From Halosolutus amylolyticus (lineage in GTDB: Archaea > Halobacteriota > Halobacteria > Halobacteriales > Natrialbaceae), in NCBI RefSeq assembly GCF_023566055.1, contig NZ_JALIQP010000002.1:558001-622000 (forward strand): a stretch of 64,000 bases of DNA, in the 5' to 3' direction. Positions 1-7,627 of this stretch are shown here, piece after piece; position 1 is the stretch's first letter; every line of letters starts with the position of its first letter. The notes below the pieces were generated by a model. That model was not told where the DNA came from. It was given only the letters and a program-made list of their open reading frames with translations, and made no database searches. A program made the position numbers and the translations under genes.

Positions 1-662
1 CCATCGAGTGCGTTCCGATCGGCCTCGGTCGCCGCCCAGACGAACATGCCGGCGATCGACTCGGGGTCGCGACCCTGCCCGCCGGTGAGGTCGGTCGCGA
101 TCTGTCCGGGTTCCAGACAGCCGACGGCGTACGCGGTATCGGCGGCGAACGCGCGGACGATCGCTTCGGCCGTCGCCTTCGAGATCGCGTAGGAGCCGTA
201 GCCGGGTTTTGCCGTACGAGCGATCGCACCGGTCGGGACGAGGACGCGCGCCCCCTCGTTCAGGTGGGGAAGCGCCTCGCGGATCGTCGCGAAGATGCCG
301 CGGCCGTTCGTGCGCCAGTGGTCGTCGAACGCCGCGTAGGATTCCCGATCGGTGGGCGTCTCGCCCGGGTCGCCGTGGTAGACGCCCGCCGCCGCGACGA
401 CGACGTCGATCCCGCCGCCCTCGCCGGTTCGCGAGGCCGTCTCCACGAGTCGTTCGACGTCGTACTCGTCGCGGACGTCGGTTCGGACCCCGTCGACGGC
501 CCCGCTTCCATCGATCGTCGCAAGTGCATCGACGGTTTCGTCGATCGCGTCCCCGTCCCGCGCGCCGACGACGACGGTCGCACCCGCGGTCGCGAACGCT
601 TCGGCGACTGCCCGTCCGATGCCACGCGTGCCGCCGGTCACGACGGCGGTCGTGTCGTCCAT
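1..662 (-). CDS. SDR family oxidoreductase (partial, C-terminus outside window)
   Basis: This is a short-chain dehydrogenase/reductase whose first 220 residues are in the window; the gene continues past the left edge. The nucleotide-binding motif TGGTRGIG lies at residues 9-16 right after the ATG, and the YxxxK catalytic pair is Y158/K162. The usual catalytic serine region reads VPTGAI, so threonine stands where serine is normal. The substrate cannot be read from the sequence. It is a single gene in view, oriented away from its right-hand neighbour region. Confidence 0.88.
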   Translation of the reverse strand, partial: MDDTTAVVTGGTRGIGRAVAEAFATAGATVVVGARDGDAIDETVDALATIDGSGAVDGVRTDVRDEYDVERLVETASRTGEGGGIDVVVAAAGVYHGDPGETPTDRESYAAFDDHWRTNGRGIFATIREALPHLNEGARVLVPTGAIARTAKPGYGSYAISKATAEAIVRAFAADTAYAVGCLEPGQIATDLTGGQGRDPESIAGMFVWAATEADRNALD

Positions 663-786
663 ACGCCTGCTACGAGGGGGAGCCTCAGAAACCCACTGAC
701 TTCCGGCAAGACGGACGTCTCGAACTGGTGTCAGTGCCGACAGCGAGAGAGTCGATCGTGTCGGATCAGTGAACGCTGACGCGGTG

Positions 787-2652
787 CTACCGTCCGAACA
801 GCCGCTGGTATAGGCTGCGCTCGGACGGACGTTCGGCGAGCAGGACCGAACAGCCGACGTCGTCGATCACGTCCATGTGCAGCGATCCGGTCACGAGCCG
901 TGAGAGGAGGCCGCGTTCGGTCGCCCCGATGAGCATCATCGTGTGATCGCTCGCCGCCCGGCAGATCGCCGCCTCGACGTCCCCGCTGTCGTCGACGATG
1001 AGGTTCGCGTCCGCGAGGTCGTGATCGGCGGCCCACTCGCCGAGGAACTGTTCCGCACGATCGTGTTCGGAGGATTCGTCGGCGACGTACAGCAGGGTCA
1101 CCTCGGCACCGACGGTCCGGCGGAGGGTCCGGGCCACCTCGGCGCTCAGGTCCGAGTCCGGCCCGCCCGCGGTCGGCAGGAGGATCCGCGAGGTGTCCAG
1201 CCCGCGGTCCTTGAACACGAGGAAGTCACACGGCAGTTCGCTGGTGAGTTCGCTGAGCGGGCGCTCGGCGCGGGCGGCGTCCCACAGCTGGTTCGCACCC
1301 CACCCCATCACGACGAGGTCCGTCCCCGACCGTTCGGCCGTGGTGAAGATCTCCTCGAACGATCGGTGGGAGACGACCGTCGAGGTCTCACAGTCGACGT
1401 CGTACTCGGCGACGAGGTCGCGAACGTCCCGGAGCTGGTTGTCCGACTCCGAGACGATACGCCGGTGCTGGCGGCTTCCGTAGTTCGCCGACGGCCGCTC
1501 GGGAACCTGGACGATGTGGGCGACGTGGACGGTTCCCGACTCGTGGCCCTCCGCGAGCATCGCGGCGAGTTCGACGGTCGACGACTCGGTCCGCGGGTTC
1601 GCGATCGGGACCATAATCCGGTAGGATTCGTCGTCCGCGGCCGTCCGCTCGCCGGTGTCGATCAGCGGGACGTACGATCGGCCGACGAACCCGCCGAACA
1701 GCCACTCGCGGGCGGAGAGGCGGCGCTCGCTACCCGCGAAGCGGGCTGATTCGAGCCGTTTCTCGCTCGTCTGGTAGTAGTTGACGACGGTCACGAGCAG
1801 GATGCCGCCGAGCGTGTTGCCGAGCAACACCGGGAGCACGAACTCGGTCGCGCCGACGAAGAGGCCGAGCTGGCCGGCGAAGACGAGATAGAGCATCTCG
1901 GTGAACGAGACGACGACGTGGAACAGGTTCCCCAGCGGGATCGCGAGGAACGCGAGGTAGACGACCACGAGCCGCGAGATCGTGTCCCGCGAGGCGAAGG
2001 TCACCCAGACGACGCCGGCGACGATCAGGCCGGCGAACGCGGCCTTGAAGAACAGGTCCCACCACGCCGTTTCGATCCCGTGGGTCGCGATGGTCATCGC
2101 CGCTTCTTCCGCCGGCTCGTCGAAGACGCCGCCCCAGGTGAGCGCGGCCGCGCCCAGGGCTCCGCCGGCGAAGTTCCCCGCGAGTACGATGACCCAGTGA
2201 CGAAGCAACGCCGGCAGGCTGGCCAGTCGCTCGATCGTCAGCGCGACTGGCGGGAGCGTGTTCTCCGTGTACAGCTGGTAACCGCCGATGATGATGTAGA
2301 TGAACCCGAGCGGGTACAGCAGGGAACTGAGTATCGGGTGGCCGTCCGTCGCACCGTACAGCGACGCGTACAGCAGGAACGTGATCGTGATCGCGAACCC
2401 GGCGGCGAGGCCGCTGAAGAAGAGTTCGCGGTTGCCGGACGTGATCTCTTCGTCCGCCGCCGCGACGATCCGCTGGAACACCTCGTCGGAGGAGAACCGA
2501 TCGCGAACGACCGACCCCACCGCGGGCGCACCGTGTCTGGATCGCTCGACTGCCTCGCGGACGGAATCTTCCTCGGACTGCTCGGGGGCCTCCACGGCCG
2601 ATTCCTCGGGAGGTCCGGCATCGAGGTGGCGAGGGCGTTCGGAATCACTCAT
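787..2652 (-). CDS. Formate/nitrite transporter (FNT) domain fused to two UspA domains
   Basis: The protein is an FNT-type membrane channel with a cytoplasmic tandem universal-stress tail. After an acidic N-terminus, hydrophobic segments at about residues 75-300 contain two GNxxGG repeats (GNFAGG and GNTLGG), typical of the two FNT half-repeats, and a histidine in the GNLFHVV segment that may be the central FNT histidine. Two Usp folds follow at about 345-490 and 500-615, the second ending with a GATERG...GS nucleotide-loop pattern. FNT channels move formate, nitrite or related monovalent anions; Usp domains usually bind ATP or AMP, so gating by energy state is an inference. The start at 2652 has a GGAG about ten bases upstream; an in-frame ATG at 2673 would add seven residues. 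Confidence 0.85.
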   Translation of the reverse strand: MSDSERPRHLDAGPPEESAVEAPEQSEEDSVREAVERSRHGAPAVGSVVRDRFSSDEVFQRIVAAADEEITSGNRELFFSGLAAGFAITITFLLYASLYGATDGHPILSSLLYPLGFIYIIIGGYQLYTENTLPPVALTIERLASLPALLRHWVIVLAGNFAGGALGAAALTWGGVFDEPAEEAAMTIATHGIETAWWDLFFKAAFAGLIVAGVVWVTFASRDTISRLVVVYLAFLAIPLGNLFHVVVSFTEMLYLVFAGQLGLFVGATEFVLPVLLGNTLGGILLVTVVNYYQTSEKRLESARFAGSERRLSAREWLFGGFVGRSYVPLIDTGERTAADDESYRIMVPIANPRTESSTVELAAMLAEGHESGTVHVAHIVQVPERPSANYGSRQHRRIVSESDNQLRDVRDLVAEYDVDCETSTVVSHRSFEEIFTTAERSGTDLVVMGWGANQLWDAARAERPLSELTSELPCDFLVFKDRGLDTSRILLPTAGGPDSDLSAEVARTLRRTVGAEVTLLYVADESSEHDRAEQFLGEWAADHDLADANLIVDDSGDVEAAICRAASDHTMMLIGATERGLLSRLVTGSLHMDVIDDVGCSVLLAERPSERSLYQRLFGR

Positions 2653-2886
2653 TGGTGGCTCCAGTCGGTTCACTAACTAAGCGTTTGGCTTTCGGATCGA
2701 TCGAACGGGGCTATCGGCGCCCGTGGCGGCGCTGGCCGGTCGATCCCGACCGCCGATCCGGCGCTCGTCGAGCCACGATTTCGATCGGCGGCGACGTCGA
2801 TCCGGTCCGGTCGGTGTGGACAGGTTCGCGATCGGCGACGGCGAAATGCACGCGGCGATAGCGGAACCCTACGTACGTATGACTCA

Positions 2887-2896
2887 CATTTAACAT
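2887..2896 (+). promoter_or_regulatory. Probable TATA box of the carotenoid operon
   Basis: CATTTAACAT lies in an AT-rich patch about 27 bases before the crtD ATG. This spacing puts the transcription start at or next to the start codon, so the mRNA is probably leaderless. No Shine-Dalgarno sequence precedes the ATG, which agrees. Confidence 0.5.
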
Positions 2897-2918
2897 GGAA
2901 CCGACACTGTAATATCAC

Positions 2919-4427
2919 ATGGAATCGCTGGCCGGAGAGTCGGTCGTCGTGATCGGGGCAGGCGTCGGCGGGCTGTCGACGGCCTGCTACCTCGCCGACG
3001 CGGGTGCCGACGTGCGAGTCATCGAGAAGAACGAGCAGCTAGGCGGCCGCGCGAGTCGCCTCGAACGTGACGGGTTCCGGTTCGACATGGGGCCGTCGTG
3101 GTACCTGATGCCCGACGTCTTCGAGCGCTTCTTCGCCGAATTCGATCGGACGCCGACCGACTACTACGACCTCACGCACCTCGATCCCCACTACCGGATC
3201 TTCTTCAAAGACGGCGATCGCGTGGACGTGACGGCCGACATCGATCGGACGAAAGCACTCTTCGAGGAGTACGAGGAGGGTGCGGGCGAGGCCCTCGAAC
3301 GCTACCTCGAGAAGTCGAAGGAGAACTACGAGGTCGGGATGGAACACTTCGTCTACGAGGACCGATCGCGACTGCGTGACTACCTGGACCTCGACGTGGC
3401 CAGGCAGGCCCGCGGCCTCTCCCTGCTCGGGTCGATGCAGGGTCACGTCGAGAAGTATTTCGACCATCCGAAACTCCAGCAGATCATGCAGTACACGCTG
3501 GTGTTTCTCGGCGGGTCGCCGAAAAACACCCCGGCGCTGTACAACCTGATGAGCCACGTCGACTTCAACCTCGGCGTCTGGTACCCCGAGAACGGTCTCG
3601 GCGGCGTCATCGACGGGATCGTCGACCTCGGCCGGGAACTCGGCGTCGAGTACGACACCGATCGGCCGGCGACCGCGATCAAGGGCCGCGAGGGCGCGTT
3701 CCTGGTCGAGACGCCGGACGGCCCGCTGCGGCCGGATCTCGTGGTCAGCAACGCCGACTACGCCCACACGGAACAGGAACTGCTCCCGCCCGAGCGGCGC
3801 GGCTACGACGCCGACTACTGGGAGTCCCGGACCTACGCGCCCTCCGCGTTCCTGCTCTATCTCGGCGTCGAGGGCGACGTCGAGGACCTCGAACACCACA
3901 CCCTCGTGCTCCCGACCGACTGGGAGGAGCACTTCGACCAGATCTTCGAGGACCCGCAGTGGCCCGGCGACCCCGCCTACTACCTCTGCGTCCCCTCGAA
4001 GACCGACGACTCCGTCGCCCCCGAGGGTCACAGCAACCTGTTCGTCCTCGTCCCGATCGCGCCGGGGCTCGATGACACGCCCGAACGCCGCCAGGAGTAT
4101 CGCGACCTGATCCTCGAGGACATCGCCGCCAACACCGGCACCGACCTGCGAGATCGGATCGTCGTCGAGGAGACCTTCTGCGTCGAGGACTTCGCCGATC
4201 GGTACAACAGCTTCAAGGGGACCGCACTGGGGATGGCCCACACGCTCCGCCAGACCTCGCTCTTCCGGCCGCCCCACCGATCGAAGGCAGTCGAGGGGCT
4301 GTACTTCACCGGCTCGTACACGACGCCCGGGATCGGCGTCCCCATGTGCCTGATCAGCGGCGAGTTGACCGCGGAGAAGGTGATCGAGGATTACGGACGG
4401 CCGAAACCGACGGACAATGTCCAGTGA
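2919..4427 (+). CDS. crtD: Carotenoid 3,4-desaturase (phytoene desaturase family)
   Basis: This FAD-dependent desaturase of the CrtI/CrtD family is 502 residues, normal for the family. The dinucleotide-binding motif GAGVGG begins near residue 13, followed by EKNEQLGGRAS, and the C-terminal FAD segment GLYFTGSYTTPGIGVPM is near residue 465. Its place directly before lyeJ and cruF matches the bacterioruberin cluster described in Haloarcula japonica, where CrtD introduces the 3,4 double bonds after C5 addition. A role as phytoene desaturase CrtI cannot be fully excluded from sequence alone, but context favours CrtD. The next gene begins five bases after the stop. Confidence 0.85.
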   Translation: MESLAGESVVVIGAGVGGLSTACYLADAGADVRVIEKNEQLGGRASRLERDGFRFDMGPSWYLMPDVFERFFAEFDRTPTDYYDLTHLDPHYRIFFKDGDRVDVTADIDRTKALFEEYEEGAGEALERYLEKSKENYEVGMEHFVYEDRSRLRDYLDLDVARQARGLSLLGSMQGHVEKYFDHPKLQQIMQYTLVFLGGSPKNTPALYNLMSHVDFNLGVWYPENGLGGVIDGIVDLGRELGVEYDTDRPATAIKGREGAFLVETPDGPLRPDLVVSNADYAHTEQELLPPERRGYDADYWESRTYAPSAFLLYLGVEGDVEDLEHHTLVLPTDWEEHFDQIFEDPQWPGDPAYYLCVPSKTDDSVAPEGHSNLFVLVPIAPGLDDTPERRQEYRDLILEDIAANTGTDLRDRIVVEETFCVEDFADRYNSFKGTALGMAHTLRQTSLFRPPHRSKAVEGLYFTGSYTTPGIGVPMCLISGELTAEKVIEDYGRPKPTDNVQ

Positions 4428-4432
4428 CGGCC

Positions 4433-5434
4433 ATGCCCGGGAACTCGACGTCGATCGCGAGTTCGGGGACGAGATCGGATCCGGGTCCGGAATCCATATC
4501 GGGCTCGGAGTCGGCACGGGGACCGAAGTCGGACTCGGACCCGGGTCGGGAGTCAGATCCAGAACCCGGGTCGCCGATCGCCGACGGGGACGGACGAGGT
4601 CTGCGCGATCGGCTCTCGTACCTGGTGACGCTATCGCGGCCGCGATTCTGGCTCTACCTCGCGGGACCGGTGCTCGTGGGCGTCGCCTACGCCGCCGACG
4701 GCGTCGGTGACCTCACCTCGCCCGCGGCCGCCGTGTTGTTCGCCTACTTCCTCCTCCCGGCGAACGTCTTCCTCTACGGGATCAACGACGTCTACGATCG
4801 GGAGATCGACGCCGCGAACCCGAAGAAGGAGGACCGGGAGGCACGGTACCGGGGCCAGCGGTGGGTTCCGGCGGTCGTCGCCGCCTGTGGCGTTCTGGCG
4901 CTCCTGCTCCTCCCGCTCGTCCCGGCTGCGGCGTGGCCGTGGCTCGCGGCGTTCCTCGTTCTCGGGGCCGCCTACAGCGCACCGCCGGCGCGGTTCAAGA
5001 CGACGCCCCTGCTCGACTCGGTCTCGAACGGGCTCTACGTCACGCCGGGGATCGCCGCCTACGCCGCCGTCGCGGGCACGCAGCCGCCGTTGCTGGCGAT
5101 CGCGGGCGGGTGGCTGTGGGCGATGGGGATGCACACGTTCTCGGCGATTCCGGACATCGACCCCGATCGAGCAACCGGGATCCGGACGACGGCGACGGTG
5201 CTCGGGAAGCGTCGAACCTACGCCTACGTCGGCGCGTGCTGGCTCGCGAGCGCCGTCGCCTTCGGGGCGCTCGACGTCCGGTTGAGCGCGCTCATGGCCG
5301 TCTACCCCCTGCTCGTCGCGGCCATCGCCACCGCGAGCGTCGCCGTCGATCGGGCCTACTGGTGGTTTCCGGCGATCAACACCGTCGTCGGCGCGGCGCT
5401 GACGATGGGCGGCCTCTGGAGGCTCTATGGATAG
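4433..5434 (+). CDS. lyeJ: Lycopene elongase / C5 prenyltransferase (UbiA family)
   Basis: This membrane prenyltransferase adds dimethylallyl units to lycopene to make C50 carotenoids and also hydrates at C1 in characterised haloarchaeal LyeJ. The two UbiA aspartate motifs are visible: NDVYDREID and DIDPDRATG, with multiple hydrophobic helices between and after them. The reading frame has an unusual low-complexity N-terminus of about 50 residues rich in Ser, Gly, Asp and Pro before the conserved GLRDRLSYLVTLSRPRFWLYL region begins. The ATG at 4433 follows crtD by five bases; a GTG at 4625 falls inside the conserved region and is too late. The 3' end overlaps cruF by eight bases. Confidence 0.88.
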   Translation: MPGNSTSIASSGTRSDPGPESISGSESARGPKSDSDPGRESDPEPGSPIADGDGRGLRDRLSYLVTLSRPRFWLYLAGPVLVGVAYAADGVGDLTSPAAAVLFAYFLLPANVFLYGINDVYDREIDAANPKKEDREARYRGQRWVPAVVAACGVLALLLLPLVPAAAWPWLAAFLVLGAAYSAPPARFKTTPLLDSVSNGLYVTPGIAAYAAVAGTQPPLLAIAGGWLWAMGMHTFSAIPDIDPDRATGIRTTATVLGKRRTYAYVGACWLASAVAFGALDVRLSALMAVYPLLVAAIATASVAVDRAYWWFPAINTVVGAALTMGGLWRLYG

Positions 5435-6290
5435 TCTCTCGACGCGGTCCCACGACTGGACGCGAGCGGCAGTCCAGCGGCGACTCGAGACGATCGTCCG
5501 CGAGAACCGCTTTACGATCGCGGTCGTCTTCCCCGTCGTCGGGGCGGTGACGCTCGTGGCCAGCGCCGAGGGACTGCTCCCCGATCCGCTCTCGTACAAC
5601 CCGTTCCTGATCCTGTTCGGGACGCTGGTCATGCGATCGCCGCTCGTCGTCGGCCTCCTCCCGCGGATCGACCGGCGGGCCGTCGGCGCGCTCGGCGTCC
5701 TGACGGCGTTTACGTACGCGATCGAGATCGTCGGGGTCCGAACAGACTGGCCCTACGGGGCATTCGAGTACGGGATCCGGCTCGGACCGATGCTGTTCGG
5801 GGAGATCCCGCTCGCCTTGCCCCTGTTTTTCGTCCCGCTGGTACTGAACGCGTACCTGCTCACCCTGCTGGTCCTCCGCGGGTGGGCCGAAAACCCCGTC
5901 GTTCGGCTGGGGACGGCGATCGCCGCCATCGTCGGGATCGATCTCGTGTTGGACCCCGCCGCCGTCGCGATCGGGTTCTGGGCCTACCTCCCGCCAGGGG
6001 GGTACTACGGCGTTCCCGCCTCGAACTACGGCGGCTGGCTCCTCTCTGGCACCGTCGCCGTCGTGCTGGTGGATCTCGCGTTCGATCGGGCGGCGCTCCG
6101 AGAGCGCGTTCGAACCTGCGAGTTCGTCCTCGACGACCTGGTGAGCTTCGTCCTGCTATGGGGATCGATCAACGTCCTCTACGGCAACTGGCTCGCGGCC
6201 GGCGTGGCCGGCATCTTCTGTCTCGGCCTGTTCAGTACGGACCGCTACGATCGCGAACTGGTGTGGACGGCACTGCCGATAGGCGGGTAG
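5427..6290 (+). CDS. cruF: Bisanhydrobacterioruberin hydratase (CruF family, carotenoid biosynthesis membrane protein)
   Basis: The last gene of the crtD-lyeJ-cruF operon encodes a 287-residue integral membrane protein of the CruF/DUF422 family. Haloarchaeal CruF adds water to the terminal C5 units to give bacterioruberin. Hydrophobic helices span about residues 35-275, with conserved-looking segments around TDWPYGAFEYG and PPGGYYGVPASNYGGW. A GGAGG Shine-Dalgarno motif lies five bases before the ATG, and the start overlaps the end of lyeJ by eight bases, which suggests translational coupling. Confidence 0.87.
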   Translation: MDSLSTRSHDWTRAAVQRRLETIVRENRFTIAVVFPVVGAVTLVASAEGLLPDPLSYNPFLILFGTLVMRSPLVVGLLPRIDRRAVGALGVLTAFTYAIEIVGVRTDWPYGAFEYGIRLGPMLFGEIPLALPLFFVPLVLNAYLLTLLVLRGWAENPVVRLGTAIAAIVGIDLVLDPAAVAIGFWAYLPPGGYYGVPASNYGGWLLSGTVAVVLVDLAFDRAALRERVRTCEFVLDDLVSFVLLWGSINVLYGNWLAAGVAGIFCLGLFSTDRYDRELVWTALPIGG

Positions 6291-6374
6291 CGGTGGCAGC
6301 CTCGAGTCCGAAGCCGGTACCGGCTCGACGCGGGAGCCGTGTCGAGAGAATCCGTCCTGACCGCCCAACCCCAC

Positions 6375-6536
6375 TCACACGAACAGGTCGCTGAGCGGTT
6401 CGCCGAACTGAAGCAATAGCACGACGGCAGCGAGCGTGATAGTCAACCAGACGGCGAGGGTGATCGCGGTCGTCCGAACGCCGTACCGATCGATCGCGAG
6501 CGGATCGTGTCCCGAATCAGTACACGTACGAGACGA
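6375..6536 (-). pseudogene. Possible remnant of a small membrane protein
   Basis: An open frame without ATG lies downstream of crtB on the same strand. It reads through a hydrophobic helix (VWLTITLAAVVLLLQ) and ends GEPLSDLFV before a TGA. An in-frame stop at 6537-6539 closes it upstream, and no ATG or GTG start precedes the helix; only a TTG inside the helix is available. It may be a decayed one-helix protein or chance. The rest of the 6291-6587 gap shows no gene. Confidence 0.3.
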
Positions 6537-6587
6537 TCAGGATCGCCGTTTCGACGAATTTCGTCCCACGATATAGGGGAGTTGCCG

Positions 6588-7538
6588 TCACCGCGTCGGA
6601 ACGCGATCGCCCGGATCCGGTCGGTGGCGGTCCTGGCCGACGGTCGGAATCGCCGAGACGCGCTGGAACACCGCCTCGGGGTCGCGGTTCCAGTGCCAGT
6701 GCCAGCGGGTTTTCGCGAGACACCACAGCTTTCGCGCCGTCGACAGCGACGGCTCGGTCGAGAGCACGTCGTACTCCTGCTCGCGGATGATGGTGTGGTG
6801 TTCGGCGTAGAGTACGGCCGCGAGCAGGACCGGAAGCTGGCAGTCTTCGGGGAGATACCGGATCCCGGCGACGCCCTCCCGGTAGAGGTCCTCCGTCCGT
6901 CTGAGTTCCTCGGCCATCGCCGCCCCGAACGAGTCCGAGTACTCGAGCCGTTCGATCTGCTCCTCCGGGACGCCGTGTGCACGAAGGGTCTCCTGGGGAA
7001 CGTAGATCCGATCGCGTTCGACGACGTCCTCACGGACGTCCCGCAGGAAGTTCGTCATCTGGAAGGCTTCTCCCAGTTTGACCGCGTGTGGAAGGGCGGT
7101 CTCCGGGTCGTCGGGTTCCATGATCGCAGTCATCATCACGCCGACCGCGGCGGCCGAACCGCGCATGTACGCCTCGAGATCGGCGTAGGTCTCGTACCGG
7201 TGGCGATCGATGTCGGTCGCCATCGCGTCGAGGAACTCCTCGACCTCCTCGTCGGCGATGCCGTACCGCTCGCGCAGTTCCTGGAACGCCACGAGGACGG
7301 GGTCGTCCGGTTCGACCTCACCCAGCGCCTGTGCCCGGAGTCGCTCGAGTTCCGCCCGCTGTTTCTCGGGCGGAACGTCGGCCGCATCGTCGACGACTTC
7401 GTCCGCGATGCGAAAGAACGCGTAGAGGACGTGCGTCGCATTGCGGACGCGCTCGGGGAGAAACCGTGTCGCGAGGTAAAACGTCTTGCCGGTCCGTTTC
7501 TGGATCGCTTTGCCAGCGTCGATATGTTCCTGTTGCAT
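6588..7538 (-). CDS. crtB: Phytoene synthase (squalene/phytoene synthase family)
   Basis: The enzyme condenses two geranylgeranyl diphosphates to phytoene, the entry step of carotenoid synthesis. The 316-residue protein has both aspartate-rich motifs of the trans-isoprenyl synthase fold: DEVVD near residue 47, and the longer NFLRDVREDVVERDR near 165-180. The segment EAFQMTNFLRD is typical for phytoene synthases. It converges on cruF from the other side of a 297-bp gap and has its own TATA box, so it is regulated apart from the crtD operon. Confidence 0.92.
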   Translation of the reverse strand: MQQEHIDAGKAIQKRTGKTFYLATRFLPERVRNATHVLYAFFRIADEVVDDAADVPPEKQRAELERLRAQALGEVEPDDPVLVAFQELRERYGIADEEVEEFLDAMATDIDRHRYETYADLEAYMRGSAAAVGVMMTAIMEPDDPETALPHAVKLGEAFQMTNFLRDVREDVVERDRIYVPQETLRAHGVPEEQIERLEYSDSFGAAMAEELRRTEDLYREGVAGIRYLPEDCQLPVLLAAVLYAEHHTIIREQEYDVLSTEPSLSTARKLWCLAKTRWHWHWNRDPEAVFQRVSAIPTVGQDRHRPDPGDRVPTR

Positions 7539-7590
7539 TCTCGTCCTCGTGTCAACCTGACTTCAGTCGGGTGTCTATGGTACAACAGGA

Positions 7591-7600
7591 GTATATAAAA
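7591..7600 (-). promoter_or_regulatory. TATA box of crtB
   Basis: On the minus strand the sequence reads TTTTATATAC, a strong haloarchaeal TATA element, ending about 53 bases before the crtB ATG. The start of transcription would fall near 7567-7572, leaving a leader of about 30 bases. It lies in the 89-bp gap between the regulator and crtB, so crtB can be transcribed independently. Confidence 0.6.
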
Positions 7601-7627
7601 GGCCTATCCCTCACTAGTAGGGTGAGT

